Below are positions 1-9,876 of a stretch of 64,000 nt of DNA, piece by piece (positions within the stretch are counted from its first letter, which is position 1; every line of letters starts with the position of its first letter). Source of the DNA: Nostoc sp. PCC 7107 (lineage in GTDB: Bacteria > Cyanobacteriota > Cyanobacteriia > Cyanobacteriales > Nostocaceae); the NCBI RefSeq assembly GCF_000316625.1, contig NC_019676.1, forward strand, positions 1,165,001-1,229,000. The letters run 5' to 3'. A program made the position numbers and the translations under genes. The notes beneath the pieces were generated by a model that searched no databases, had not been told where the DNA came from, and was given only the letters and a program-made list of their open reading frames with translations.

Positions 1-1113
1 GGTAATCGCTATCATCACTGGGAACAAGCAAAGGTTGTACAAGTTGCTCAAACTGTCGCTGGGGATAAGTTAGAGCAGACAGCACCCCAAGTCCGCTATG
101 TGATTCAAGAGCCATTCACTTATAACAACCAAGTCAACGGCAAAATAATCAAAGTCAACGATACACGGGAAGTTACTCGTTATCTCTCCTTAGCAGGATC
201 GCAAATTCAGGTAAAACTTGAACAAAACACCGATCTTCAAGGACGTAGTGCCGTTTATCGAATAGACTACAGTGCAGATTATAAAGTTGTCAACCGACTC
301 AAAAATGTTCAAAGTTTTTTCTTTGAAGCATCACCGCCCGATGGCTACTCACTGCTGTCTAACTACAAAGTCGAACGTTCAGGAACTCGACTCGAACTTC
401 TGAACCCTGGAGATTATGGCTTTCCCTTTAGTTTGCAACCAGGAGAAACAACTAACTTTCGCATTACCTATCAAGCTCAGGGGGGGCCGCGCTGGGTTTA
501 CAATGCTGGGGGACAAATCCTGAGTAATTTCCGCCTGACAGCAACCGCTAACTTTACGCCTGTTGAGTTTGCTAGTGGTATTACCCCTAAAGAAATTAAA
601 GCTGATGGTCGTAGCACTCAGTATACTTGGATATTTAATGACAATGTTTCTGTAAAAAATCCCTTTGGAGTTTTTACCAACACTGCACCTATCCGTAACA
701 CTGGCATTATGCCTCGATTGTTATTATTAGCACCAGCATTATTTCTCTGGTGGATATTGCTGTTGTATTTGTCAGTTCCAATGAGTTTGCAAAATGTGGC
801 GATCGCATCTGGTATGTTCTTTGCATGTATTTTGACTTTGACTTACCTGGCTCGCTTCATGAATGCTGAATTAGCCTGGACAATGATTGCCCTCATCTTT
901 CTCACATTAAGTTGGGGATTAGGTGCAAATCGCAGCGCTTCTATTGCTGTGATTATCTGTTCTATTGCTGGAGCAGTGCTACCAGTGTTTGGATTATTAG
1001 TTCCATTTAGTGGTCTGACTTTAAGTGGAGCCAGTTTACTTTCAGTACTTTGGTTAACAGTCCGTCACTGGTATACCTGGTACAATTTTCCTCCAGAAGA
1101 CCGTGTTAAGTAA
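1..1113 (+). CDS. Integral membrane protein with N-terminal soluble region, 5'-truncated
   Basis: The reading frame is open from base 1, so the gene starts upstream of the window; a GTG at 100 is an internal codon rather than a convincing start. About 235 residues of polar, beta-rich sequence (repeated tyrosine/asparagine-rich strands, as in an extracytoplasmic sandwich domain) precede a cluster of about five hydrophobic segments starting near MPRLLLLAPALF and ending with a short basic/acidic tail. This arrangement suggests a membrane-anchored protein with a periplasmic domain. I do not recognise the family. It is followed by tRNA-Gln on the same strand. Function unknown. Confidence 0.75.
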   Translation, partial: GNRYHHWEQAKVVQVAQTVAGDKLEQTAPQVRYVIQEPFTYNNQVNGKIIKVNDTREVTRYLSLAGSQIQVKLEQNTDLQGRSAVYRIDYSADYKVVNRLKNVQSFFFEASPPDGYSLLSNYKVERSGTRLELLNPGDYGFPFSLQPGETTNFRITYQAQGGPRWVYNAGGQILSNFRLTATANFTPVEFASGITPKEIKADGRSTQYTWIFNDNVSVKNPFGVFTNTAPIRNTGIMPRLLLLAPALFLWWILLLYLSVPMSLQNVAIASGMFFACILTLTYLARFMNAELAWTMIALIFLTLSWGLGANRSASIAVIICSIAGAVLPVFGLLVPFSGLTLSGASLLSVLWLTVRHWYTWYNFPPEDRVK

Positions 1114-1212
1114 CCACTACCACTTGCTATAACCATTTTTAGCAACGAACTGTATCCTTACATCTAGTCAATAGCATCTGAATTTCTTTCGTAAAATTCA
1201 CTATCAAAGTAC

Positions 1213-1243
1213 TTGACACTAACCCACCAAGGACTGCTATATT
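1213..1243 (+). promoter_or_regulatory. Sigma70-type promoter of tRNA-Gln
   Basis: TTGACA at 1213-1218 and TATATT at 1238-1243, separated by 19 bp, end 16 bp before the tRNA 5' end. The spacer is slightly long, but both hexamers are near consensus and the position is right for a tRNA promoter. Confidence 0.5.
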
Positions 1244-1259
1244 AACAGAGGTGAAGCAA

Positions 1260-1331
1260 TGGGGCGTAGCCAAGTGGTAAGGCAGCGGGTTTTGGTCCCG
1301 CCATCCCTAGGTTCGAATCCTAGCGCCCCAG
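1260..1331 (+). tRNA. tRNA-Gln (anticodon TTG)
   Basis: A complete cloverleaf is visible. The 7-bp acceptor stem pairs TGGGGCG (1260-1266) with CGCCCCA (1324-1330). The anticodon stem GCGGG/CCCGC encloses the loop TTTTGGT, giving anticodon TTG, which reads CAA. The T-arm contains GGTTCGAATCC. The discriminator base is G, as expected for tRNA-Gln, and CCA is not encoded. In cyanobacteria this tRNA is normally first charged with Glu and then amidated by GatCAB. Confidence 0.97.
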
Positions 1332-1338
1332 TATAAAG

Positions 1339-1364
1339 AAAGGCAGATTTTTCTGCCTTTTTTT
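1339..1364 (+). terminator. Rho-independent terminator of tRNA-Gln
   Basis: A 9-bp stem AAAGGCAGA (1339-1347) / TCTGCCTTT (1352-1360) with a TTTT loop is followed by an uninterrupted run of T, 8 bp after the tRNA. Confidence 0.9.
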
Positions 1365-2065
1365 AGTTCATATATAACCTCTCTCCTCATAACATCTCAA
1401 TACAAAAATCTAGTCACAGATACACATATTTGCTGACTAAATTTTTAATATGCTCAATATCAAGCAATATTCAAATTGTGGTGGTCAAACCATAGATTAG
1501 GACTATATTGATAGCTCAAAGCTTTGAAAATGTGTGGTTTATACTCATCACTGATCGATTTTAGGACTAAATCAAACACCCTCTGATACTCTTGTTCGTC
1601 TATGGGTAAATTTTTCTTTGCCTGCGCGGAAGTACTGATTTTGCTATGATTCTAGATTTGTGATGAGTTAATCCACTAGATAAGTCTTTTACCTGACACG
1701 ATATTACACAGAGCTAGGAAGTTAAAAATTTCTTGCAGTTTAATTAAAAATTTCGTATAGCTAAAAAGGAATATTCGGTAGAGCTAACAAAATTAGCCTA
1801 GGCAATGTTACTGTATTTGTATTGCGTTACCCTTTACTAAGCTGTATTTGTAAAACTGTAACCATAATGATAAGTGTATGAACTAAGTTTTTCACAATAC
1901 CTGCGTACTTAAAATTGTCTAACGTATTGGTTAGTTAGTCAATTCAATAAATTGCCAGGGCATAGCAACAGACAAGGTAACTTACAAGCACTCTAAGCAT
2001 CTACGCCAAAATTCAGATCGCGGTTTTTGCTGCATCAAACCCCAGTCGTTTAATTTACAAACACT
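1365..2065. other. 700-bp intergenic region, no gene seen
   Basis: AT-rich DNA between the tRNA-Gln terminator and the polysaccharide co-polymerase gene. I see no ORF with coding character, no tRNA and no strong palindrome. The length suggests a long 5' regulatory region for the downstream gene, but no specific operator could be supported. Confidence 0.6.
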
Positions 2066-4285
2066 ATGCTGAAGTCAGAAAAACACCCTTACCTGTCACA
2101 AGCTAAATCTGCTCAGTTCAATAACAATGATGACGATGAATTGCATATAGGGCAGATTTTCGCTATTCTTCGCCGTCGAATATTGTTAATTTCTGGGATC
2201 ACTGCTTTAGTAGCTACAGTAGCGGTGTTAAAGGCAGAAACTGACCCTCCAGTATATCTGGGTTCGTTTGATATTTTAACCAGGCAAGTGACTGGAGAGA
2301 CGAAGGTGATAGATAGTGTCCCACAGGCCATTTCTGATGAAGATGCGACCCCTAGAGTGGTAGCTTCGTCAGGTAGAGGGGATGGCGGTGGTAATACAAC
2401 TATTCAAGTACTACGTAGTCCCAGAGTACTTGATCCGATTGTGGAAAAGCTGAAGACTAAATATCCATATATTACTTATAATTCCTTAGCTGCTGGCTTA
2501 AGCATCGGCTCACAATCGCCAGATATTTTAACTGTCCAATATACACACCCAGACTCTAAATTAGTTAGCGATGTTTCTAAACTACTAGCTGATGCTTATT
2601 TAGCGTATAGTTTACAAGAACGTCAGTTAGATGTTGATCAGGCGATTGAGTTTGTTGATAAACAAAGAAAACCAATAGAAGCACGCGTAAAATATTGGCA
2701 AAATCAACTCCGAAATTTACAAGTAGAAAATAACTTAATTGAGCCAGCCCAGAGAGCGCAAGAATTAGCTGGTCAATTAGCTGGGTTGCGACAACAGCGG
2801 ATAGAGAATAGGTTACAACTAGAACAATTAGTCGCAAGATATCAGGATTTGCAAAGAGAATTAGCTCAAAGTCGCGGTGAACGTGCGGGTAATTCTTTAC
2901 TCAGTGAAAATGGACGTTATCAAAGGATACTAGATCAAATCCAAGCGGTTGATATTGAAATCGCCCAAAAATCAGCCGTATATAGAGAAGAAAATCCAGC
3001 GATGCAAACGCTCAGAGACAGGAAAGCTTATTTGCTTCCTTTGCTGGCGGGAGAGGAAATGCGTTTGCAAAAAGAATTGCAAAGCCAAATTCGGACTGTT
3101 TCAGCCCGCGATCAGTTTTTATATGACAAAATCAAAAATCTCAATAACGACGTAAGATATTTAGCTACCCTGAGTCGTGATTACAGCAACATTCAACAAG
3201 AATTAGGAATTGCCAACGGTAGTCTGACTCAATTTACTACGAAACAACAAGCTCTAGAAATTGAAAAAGCCCAAAAACAACAGCCTTGGCGGTTACTTGA
3301 TCCGAAATTAGCTACAGTTAATAGACCAAGTGCGATTTCTAACAATGCCAAGCTGAACTTAGCAATTGGGGGTGTTTTAGGATTAGTGTTGGGTATAGGA
3401 GCAGCTTTAATTGTCGATAAACTCAGCAATATTTTCTACACTGTTCAAGAGTTGAAGAACAGTACAAAGCTGCCATTACTAGGGATTGTACCTCTGAGAA
3501 AAGAATTAGAAGCAGCACCGCAATCAAATTTATCCAGAGGGTTGCAACAAACTAATCGCGCTTCTTTCTTTGAAATTTTCCGATCGCTTTACACCAACAT
3601 TATGTTGTTGGGTTCAGACGATCCGATTCGGTCTTTGGTAATTAGTTCTGCTGGACAGGGAGATGGTAAATCTACTGTGGCGGTACATTTAGCACAAGCC
3701 GCCGCCGCAATGGGGCAAAGAGTATTACTAGTGGACTCTAACCTCCGTTGTCCAACTTTACACCAACGTCTTGGCATCTTGAATGTCCAAGGGTTGACTG
3801 ATGTAATTGCCCAAGATTTAGATTGGGAAAATGTAATTGAGCGATCGCCCATTGAAGAAAATCTGTTTGTGATGACTGCGGGGCCAACCCCTCCCGACTC
3901 AGTGCGGTTACTGGCTTCTAAGAAAATGCAGGACTTAATGAACGAACTGCAAAGTAGTTTCGATTTAGTGATTTATGACACGCCACCCCTACTCGGATTT
4001 GCTGATGCTTACCTTTTAGCATCCAACACCAATGGTATTGTGATGGTGGCTGGCTTAGGTCATTTAAAACGTACTGCCCTAAAGCAAGTGTTGGAAGAAA
4101 TTCAGATATCTGGTACACCCCTGTTAGGGATGATCGCCAACAAGTCAAAAGATTCAACACCTGTTTCTCATAACTACTATCAGCAATACTACAAAAACAG
4201 TGTTAGTGCTGAAATCGTGGAAGTAGAAACAGAAAATAGCGCCGACCAAGCTAACTCTGTTTTTAGAGGCATTAGAAGACGCTAA
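2066..4285 (+). CDS. Polysaccharide co-polymerase / BY-kinase (Wzc/GumC-type)
   Basis: A 739-aa inner-membrane protein expected to control polymerisation and export of extracellular polysaccharide. The N-terminus has a Wzz-type region with a first membrane segment near residues 38-58, followed by a long coiled coil (about 190-400) typical of GumC/Wzc, and a second membrane segment near 430-450. The C-terminal cytoplasmic kinase domain has Walker A GQGDGKST (about 530-537), Walker A' VLLVDSN (about 553) and Walker B DLVIYDTPP (about 633). A tyrosine cluster, HNYYQQYYK (about 702-709), is the usual autophosphorylation tail of bacterial tyrosine kinases. All parts are present, so it should be active. 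A second homologue lies at 7699-9876 on the other strand. Confidence 0.9.
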   Translation: MLKSEKHPYLSQAKSAQFNNNDDDELHIGQIFAILRRRILLISGITALVATVAVLKAETDPPVYLGSFDILTRQVTGETKVIDSVPQAISDEDATPRVVASSGRGDGGGNTTIQVLRSPRVLDPIVEKLKTKYPYITYNSLAAGLSIGSQSPDILTVQYTHPDSKLVSDVSKLLADAYLAYSLQERQLDVDQAIEFVDKQRKPIEARVKYWQNQLRNLQVENNLIEPAQRAQELAGQLAGLRQQRIENRLQLEQLVARYQDLQRELAQSRGERAGNSLLSENGRYQRILDQIQAVDIEIAQKSAVYREENPAMQTLRDRKAYLLPLLAGEEMRLQKELQSQIRTVSARDQFLYDKIKNLNNDVRYLATLSRDYSNIQQELGIANGSLTQFTTKQQALEIEKAQKQQPWRLLDPKLATVNRPSAISNNAKLNLAIGGVLGLVLGIGAALIVDKLSNIFYTVQELKNSTKLPLLGIVPLRKELEAAPQSNLSRGLQQTNRASFFEIFRSLYTNIMLLGSDDPIRSLVISSAGQGDGKSTVAVHLAQAAAAMGQRVLLVDSNLRCPTLHQRLGILNVQGLTDVIAQDLDWENVIERSPIEENLFVMTAGPTPPDSVRLLASKKMQDLMNELQSSFDLVIYDTPPLLGFADAYLLASNTNGIVMVAGLGHLKRTALKQVLEEIQISGTPLLGMIANKSKDSTPVSHNYYQQYYKNSVSAEIVEVETENSADQANSVFRGIRRR

Positions 4286-4295
4286 ATCATCTTCC

Positions 4296-4324
4296 AGAAG
4301 TCAGAATTGAGAATTCTGGCTTCT
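4296..4324. terminator. Hairpin between convergent genes
   Basis: The arms 4296-4308 and 4312-4324 (AGAAG T CAGAATT / AATTCTG G CTTCT) form a 13-bp stem with one wobble pair and a 3-nt loop. It sits between the end of the + gene at 4285 and the - gene ending at 4331, so it probably terminates from both sides. T-tracts are weak. Confidence 0.5.
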
Positions 4325-4330
4325 AAATCT

Positions 4331-4813
4331 TTACGTTTCAGGTGATTTTAAAGCCTGATCTAAAACTTGCCGAGCCTGTTCTGCTTTAGTTCGCGCTTCT
4401 TGGTAACGCAGATTTGCTTGGGCAAAATTTTTCAGAACCTTAAAACCTTCTTTAAGACGAGTAATTTCCTCTTCGGTTACAGAGTTATCGGAGAAGAGTA
4501 CGTCAACAGATTTACGAATTTCTAACGCTTCAGTGCGTGATTCTTGCACTTTTAACTTTAGTGTAGCTAAGTTATTTAACAATTGGACTGCTTGAGTAAT
4601 GGCATCCTCACCGTTATTCGCAGTATCAATAGTTGATTCCTTAACTTCAATTAGTTGTTGAGGGCCAAATCCTTCCTCTAATTCCGTGGGGAGTTTACCT
4701 GCATCCATCAGTTCCATCAACTGATCCATTGCTTTATCACGAGCTTTAGCTGAATCTTTGCCAGGAATAGTGAGGATAATTTCTGGACTTTGGGCGAGAG
4801 TATACTGAACCAT
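4331..4813 (-). CDS. Conserved hypothetical protein, helical
   Basis: A 160-aa soluble protein without signal peptide or membrane segment. The N-terminal 40 residues look beta/alpha (YTLAQSPEIILTIPGKDS) and the rest is charged and strongly helical, with likely coiled coil from about residue 75 to the end. It resembles uncharacterised small cyanobacterial proteins, but I cannot assign a family. It stands alone on the minus strand, convergent with the polysaccharide kinase gene and divergent from the membrane-protein gene at 4995. Confidence 0.7.
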   Translation of the reverse strand: MVQYTLAQSPEIILTIPGKDSAKARDKAMDQLMELMDAGKLPTELEEGFGPQQLIEVKESTIDTANNGEDAITQAVQLLNNLATLKLKVQESRTEALEIRKSVDVLFSDNSVTEEEITRLKEGFKVLKNFAQANLRYQEARTKAEQARQVLDQALKSPET

Positions 4814-4994
4814 ATTTGCGGAGAGAAAATTTGCTGGTTAACCAAGCCAAGGCAAATAATTTTAACATATAGACAGGATAATTTATGCTGATTTTATTAA
4901 TCAAGGGGGAATTAATCAACACCCCCTCAATCCTTCAAAAATAAAACTTTATACTAGATAAAGATAGAGTCAATTTAAATAGGAGGGGAGAGCA

Positions 4995-6287
4995 ATGGCT
5001 CCCAATCCCACTATCATGAAGGCTGTGGAACAACTTGGTTATCGAGTTACCATCGGTGATGTAGCGACCCAAGCAGGACTCAATGTTGCAGAGGCTGGGC
5101 AAGGTTTACTTGCCTTAGCTGCTGATGCTGGTGGACATTTACAAGTAGCAGAAACAGGTGACATTATTTACTTATTTCCGCCCAACTTTAGAGCAATTTT
5201 ACGTAATAAATATTTCCAGTTACGTTTGCAAGAATGGTGGCAAAAGGTTTGGGGAATTCTTTTCTACTTAATTCGCATTTCTTTTGGGATATTTTTAGTT
5301 CTGTCGATCGCCTTAATTACTATTAGCATTGTTATTATTATTACTGCGGCTAATTCCGATCGCGATAACGATAATCGAGGTAGTAGCCGCAGTGGCGGAT
5401 TCTTCTTTTTCCCAGATTTATTTTGGTACTTTAGCCCCAACTACTACGATACTTCCTACCAACAAAGGCGAAAAGACAGCCGTCAAGGTAGCGAGATGAA
5501 TTTCTTCGAGGCGGTGTTTTCGTTTTTGTTTGGGGATGGTAATCCTAATGCCAAATTAGAAGAACGCCGTTGGCAAGAAATAGCGACGGTAATTCGCAAT
5601 CAGCGTGGCGCAGTGGTAGCAGAACAAATTGCACCGTATTTAGATGACCTTGGCCCGGGCTATACGCAAGAATACGAAGATTATATGCTGCCTGTATTGA
5701 TCCGATTCAACGGGCAACCAAAAGTTAGTTCTGAGGGACAAATCGTTTATTATTTTCCCGAATTACAAGTTAAAGCCAGCAATCAAGGTCGTCAATCAGT
5801 ACCAGTTTATTTGGAAGAATTACCTTGGCGTTTCAGTCGGGCTGATTCTGGACAAATTATGTTGAGTGCTGGCTTAGGAGTTCTCAATTTTGTTGGGGCT
5901 TTAGTACTGGGAAATTTGTTAAGAGATGGCATAGTTGCGGCACAGTTAGGCGGATTAGTCGCTTTTGTCCAAGGAATTTATTGGCTGCTGTTGGCTTACG
6001 GTACAGGATTTTTGGGTGTACCCCTAGTACGTTATTTTTGGATTCAGTGGCGTAACCAAAAGATTGTGGTACGTAACCGCGATCGCTCATCTCGCGCCAA
6101 ATTCTTAACCAATCCAGATGCAAATTTACAGCAAAAAATTGACTATGCTCAACAATTTGCCACAGAAAATATTATTGAAAACAAAGATTTAGTTTATTCC
6201 ACCGAAACCGATTTATTAGGCCAAGAAATCGAGAATTCTGACCAAATTGAAGCGGAATGGCAAAAGCGCCTGCAAAGTGGAGAATAA
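4995..6287 (+). CDS. Conserved hypothetical multi-pass membrane protein
   Basis: 430 aa, preceded by a strong purine-rich Shine-Dalgarno (AGGAGGGGAG) that fixes the start. The first 80 residues look like a small winged-helix or DNA-binding-like fold ending in YLFPPNFRAIL. A long hydrophobic segment at about 88-118 follows, then a low-complexity polar linker, a middle domain that again contains an IVYYFPEL block resembling the N-terminal one, and two membrane segments near 290-345. The two YLFP/YYFP blocks suggest an internal duplication. Uncharacterised cyanobacterial family; function unknown. Confidence 0.75.
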   Translation: MAPNPTIMKAVEQLGYRVTIGDVATQAGLNVAEAGQGLLALAADAGGHLQVAETGDIIYLFPPNFRAILRNKYFQLRLQEWWQKVWGILFYLIRISFGIFLVLSIALITISIVIIITAANSDRDNDNRGSSRSGGFFFFPDLFWYFSPNYYDTSYQQRRKDSRQGSEMNFFEAVFSFLFGDGNPNAKLEERRWQEIATVIRNQRGAVVAEQIAPYLDDLGPGYTQEYEDYMLPVLIRFNGQPKVSSEGQIVYYFPELQVKASNQGRQSVPVYLEELPWRFSRADSGQIMLSAGLGVLNFVGALVLGNLLRDGIVAAQLGGLVAFVQGIYWLLLAYGTGFLGVPLVRYFWIQWRNQKIVVRNRDRSSRAKFLTNPDANLQQKIDYAQQFATENIIENKDLVYSTETDLLGQEIENSDQIEAEWQKRLQSGE

Positions 6288-6291
6288 TTGA

Positions 6292-6338
6292 TGAAGTGTG
6301 AAGGATAAATTTCATCCTTCACACTTCAGAATTTTTTT
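6292..6338 (+). terminator. Strong Rho-independent terminator
   Basis: A perfect 15-bp stem, TGAAGTGTGAAGGAT (6292-6306) / ATCCTTCACACTTCA (6314-6328), is followed by GAATTTTTTT. It lies 5 bp after the 4995-6287 gene and touches the stop codon of the convergent SpoIID-like gene. Confidence 0.9.
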
Positions 6339-7491
6339 ATTTCGCCTTAATCGGTGTAAGAGCTACACCTTGATAATAATGACCTAAAATTTGCAGGTGG
6401 TTAATACCGCGTCGAGCTAGATTGTATGCGCCCCATTGGCTCATTCCTAACCCATGACCAAAACCTAAGCCTTGTAGCACAAAACTCCCATCTGCATTTT
6501 TACTCACATTAAAGCGGGTACTTCTCAGTTTCAGTGTGGTACGTACTGCTTCACCTTGTAGAACTTTTGTACCTTTGTCTCCCACAATTTTTAAAGCTTT
6601 GACACTGCGAAAAGGTGAATACTTTTCGGGAATTATTTCCTTGACATTGCCAACACCAGAAATTCTGGCGCTAATTTCCGCAGGGGAGAAGGTTTTCACC
6701 CAATTACACTCTTTGATATCTTGATCGTAGTCTTTAACAGCCCGCAGGTAAGGCAAAGTATTTCCCCAAACATCTTCTACATTTTCGGTATGTCCACCAG
6801 AACAAGCATGGAACACCGAGAGAATAATTTTGTTGTTATAAGTAAGTACCTGCCCAGCCGTGTTATCCACCGCAGCGTAAGTAGTAGGAGATTCACTGAT
6901 AACTCCTTTATAAATCTGCCAGCGATCAGGGCTATCACCTAAATCATAAATAGGATTATTGCGTTGTTTTTCCCGTTCGTAGAGAGCGTAAGTCCGAGCA
7001 GCAATTGCTTGAGCTTTGAGAGCTTCTTGTGGCCAGCTGCTATTCATTTCGCCACCAAGGACGCTGTAAAGGTATTCTTCGGCATCAACCCAGTTAACCG
7101 CAGTTAAGCCTTTTTCTGTAGGGACAACTAAAGTTCTACCTCGATACCAGCGATCGCCAATATAAACAAATCCTTTACCTGTTGGTTCAATCCAAAATAA
7201 CCCAGATTGCCACTTATCTAAGGCAACTCCTCCAGAAATTGCTTGAGCATAATATGCGCTCATGGCTGGTAATTGTCCTAGGGTGCGTCCGGTACTATCC
7301 TTAACCAAAGCAGATGTAGAACTACCGACTTTTACTTGATTAACTCCCCTCTCAATGGCCACGCGTAAAATTACCGATGCTTGAGCAGGAGCAACCAAAG
7401 CAATCCACAAGAGGATACCCATCCACCAATGCCGGAATTTAACCTGAGAAAATAAAGAGCCTAAAAACAGTTGGAATTTCATACTGATCAT
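6337..7491 (-). CDS. SpoIID/LytB domain protein
   Basis: 384 aa with a basic N-terminus and a hydrophobic segment (about 22-40), so exported or membrane-anchored. Central motifs typical of SpoIID/LytB proteins are present: LNWVDAEEYLYSVLGGEM-like start of the domain, WPQEALKAQAIAARTYAL, then SVFHACSGGHTE and the C-terminal GFGHGLGMSQWGAYNLA block. The best-studied member, SpoIID of sporulating Firmicutes, is a lytic transglycosylase acting on denuded glycan; cyanobacterial homologues are presumed peptidoglycan-active, but their role is not known. It lies between two polysaccharide co-polymerase genes, in an envelope-related neighbourhood. Confidence 0.9.
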   Translation of the reverse strand: MISMKFQLFLGSLFSQVKFRHWWMGILLWIALVAPAQASVILRVAIERGVNQVKVGSSTSALVKDSTGRTLGQLPAMSAYYAQAISGGVALDKWQSGLFWIEPTGKGFVYIGDRWYRGRTLVVPTEKGLTAVNWVDAEEYLYSVLGGEMNSSWPQEALKAQAIAARTYALYEREKQRNNPIYDLGDSPDRWQIYKGVISESPTTYAAVDNTAGQVLTYNNKIILSVFHACSGGHTENVEDVWGNTLPYLRAVKDYDQDIKECNWVKTFSPAEISARISGVGNVKEIIPEKYSPFRSVKALKIVGDKGTKVLQGEAVRTTLKLRSTRFNVSKNADGSFVLQGLGFGHGLGMSQWGAYNLARRGINHLQILGHYYQGVALTPIKAK

Positions 7492-7698
7492 CTAATCACA
7501 CTAGTATCTGCTTGATGCTTGGGACTATGGCATCTACCACTCAAGATGAGACAGTTCTCCAACATCTGAGGTTGCCGCCTCCTATCAATTATGCACTGTA
7601 TTTTTTGGAGAGATAAGAAAAAGAGGCACAGGAAAATGCAGAAATAGTCGATAGGAAGCAGAAGAAATACAAATGAAAACTATGGAATATTCACCAAA

Positions 7699-9876
7699 CT
7701 AAACCTGTTGGTGGCTTCTTACGCCATTAGCGATAATACCAATTAAATTTAACTGGCTTAAGATTTCTTGAGATTGAATTAAATCACTTTGGGTAAGTTG
7801 ACCCATACGCCCTACCATGACAATTTCTTGGCAATATCCAGCTAAAATTCTCGCATCGGCCGTGCCTAAAATTGGCGGGGCATCAACTAGCACTAAATCA
7901 TAAGTTTGCTCAAACTGTTTAATCAGTTCTTTCATTCGCTGAGAACTGAGCAACCTAATAGTATCTTCTGGTTGAGGCCCAGTAGTCAAAACATCAATTA
8001 ACGGATGAACAGGTTGAATATAATTATGAATATGGTTGCTTGTTTCATCTAGTAATAATAGAGATAAACCCCAATCATTGGATAATTGCAGAATTTTATG
8101 TAAGTTAGGATACTGAAAGTTAGCGTCAATTAACAGAATGCGTCTGTGCATTCGAGCCGCACTAGCCGCCAGTCCTAATAACAAAGTAGTCTTACCTTCC
8201 CCAGATAATGCTGAAGTAAACATCAAAGATTTGGAATGTAAAGAATACTTGGATATCTGAAGGTTTTGGTAGAGGATATCTAACGTTTCATGACATGGCA
8301 ACCAACTATCAGTTTCTCCAAAATAATAATTTATATTCTGTTGTTTATTTCCCGAAATATTTGGTAGCCATTTCTTCAATCCTCTTGGCGCTAATTTGGG
8401 AACCGACCCCAGTAATCGTAAATTTGTTGACTGTTGTAATTCTTTTGTTGAGTAAATAGTCCGAGTAAACATTCCCCAGCTTAAGGCTACGGCAATACCT
8501 AAAATAGGACTAACTATCATACCGCCTAACAAGAGTGATAATCTATTAATTCCTCTGAGTTTACCTAAACTTGGTTCTTCTAACACCTGCCATTCCATTC
8601 CTCCTTGGGCAATTTTTAAACCCAAAGATTGTTGTGCTTGAAGCAGTTGTTCAAGTTGTTTACGTTTAGCTTTCGCCTCTGGTAATAAACGGTTATATTG
8701 TGCTATTAAGCTGGGATATTTACTGAATTCAAGCCGTAGTTTTTGTTCTGTTTCAGCCAAACTTTTTTCGTTGGCGACTAGTCCTAAAGCTGTGGTTTGG
8801 ACTTGAAATAATTCTTGTAATAGTCTTGGGTCAACTCCCTCAGTCTGTTCTGGATTAGCATTGGGTTGTTTGATGTCTTCTAATAATTGATTGACCTCTT
8901 TTTTTAAGAGCCATAACTGATTCTGGCGTTGTTCTTTCAGTTGTTGGATCACGGGAGATTCATCTGTGTAGCGCTTCTGCTCTATCGCTAAAGTTAGTTC
9001 AGTCTTTTTAAAATCATTTAATATTGTTTGGTAGCGACTTGATTGGTTTAAATGTGAATTTATTCTAGCTTTACGCGCTGAAGTAGCTACTTCTTGCTGT
9101 AAATTATTGTAGCGAGCTTGTACATCTTGCATCTGGGCGCGAGTGATTTGCAATTGCTGTTGCACCCCAGCTAAAGATTCAATCAAAATTTTGGTTTGTA
9201 TTTCTGGATCAAGTAGATTATATTTTCGACGAAAGTATTCTAAGTTTTTTTCTGCTTGATTAACTTCTTTTTTTAGTTGAGGTATGCGAGCATTAATAAA
9301 AGCTAGACCTTTATTTAAAGGTTCTTTTTGTTGTTGAATATTATAGTTTTGATAAACTTGTTGTAGTGCTGCAAGCACTCTCTTTGTTTTAACTGGATCG
9401 CTATCACTGAAAGAAATTTCTAATATTTGCGAAGGGACATTATTAGTTATAATTTTCTCATCTAATTTTGCTACTATAAGTTGCGCTTGTTTACCATTGA
9501 TGTCTTCTATTGTAATATCTGGATAATCAGATCGTAGTAAAGATACAGCTTGTTCAATAAGTTTGGGATTCAAAACAATGTTTATCTGATCTGTGTAATC
9601 TACAACTGGTAGATTAAAATCTAAAATGTTGCTATCAGTTCCATTCATAATATTACTAGTTATGATTCCTGGTTGTGGATAAGAACTGACAAGCAATTGC
9701 ATAGAACTTTGGTAATTAGATTTTGTATTCACAGCAATTAAGCCAACAACTGACATTACGGCACAAGATACACTTAGCACTAAAAAGCGGCGGCGACGCA
9801 AAATAGCAGATACTTGTTTAATAGTAACTTTTTGAGTTGGCAAGTTGAACATGATTTGCTGTTGATTAAAAATCAT
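7699..9876 (-). CDS. Second Wzc/GumC-type polysaccharide co-polymerase, no Tyr tail
   Basis: 725 aa with the same plan as the 2066-4285 product: Wzz-type N-terminus with a membrane segment near 33-50, long coiled coil (about 195-420), second membrane segment near 445-465, and a C-terminal P-loop ATPase with Walker A SALSGEGKTT (about 553-562), Walker A' ILLIDANF and Walker B DLVLVDAPP. The protein ends shortly after the ATPase (IIANGVRSHQQV) and lacks the C-terminal tyrosine cluster seen in the paralogue, so classical tail autophosphorylation is unlikely. It probably regulates chain length or export of a different polymer. Confidence 0.88.
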   Translation of the reverse strand: MIFNQQQIMFNLPTQKVTIKQVSAILRRRRFLVLSVSCAVMSVVGLIAVNTKSNYQSSMQLLVSSYPQPGIITSNIMNGTDSNILDFNLPVVDYTDQINIVLNPKLIEQAVSLLRSDYPDITIEDINGKQAQLIVAKLDEKIITNNVPSQILEISFSDSDPVKTKRVLAALQQVYQNYNIQQQKEPLNKGLAFINARIPQLKKEVNQAEKNLEYFRRKYNLLDPEIQTKILIESLAGVQQQLQITRAQMQDVQARYNNLQQEVATSARKARINSHLNQSSRYQTILNDFKKTELTLAIEQKRYTDESPVIQQLKEQRQNQLWLLKKEVNQLLEDIKQPNANPEQTEGVDPRLLQELFQVQTTALGLVANEKSLAETEQKLRLEFSKYPSLIAQYNRLLPEAKAKRKQLEQLLQAQQSLGLKIAQGGMEWQVLEEPSLGKLRGINRLSLLLGGMIVSPILGIAVALSWGMFTRTIYSTKELQQSTNLRLLGSVPKLAPRGLKKWLPNISGNKQQNINYYFGETDSWLPCHETLDILYQNLQISKYSLHSKSLMFTSALSGEGKTTLLLGLAASAARMHRRILLIDANFQYPNLHKILQLSNDWGLSLLLLDETSNHIHNYIQPVHPLIDVLTTGPQPEDTIRLLSSQRMKELIKQFEQTYDLVLVDAPPILGTADARILAGYCQEIVMVGRMGQLTQSDLIQSQEILSQLNLIGIIANGVRSHQQV

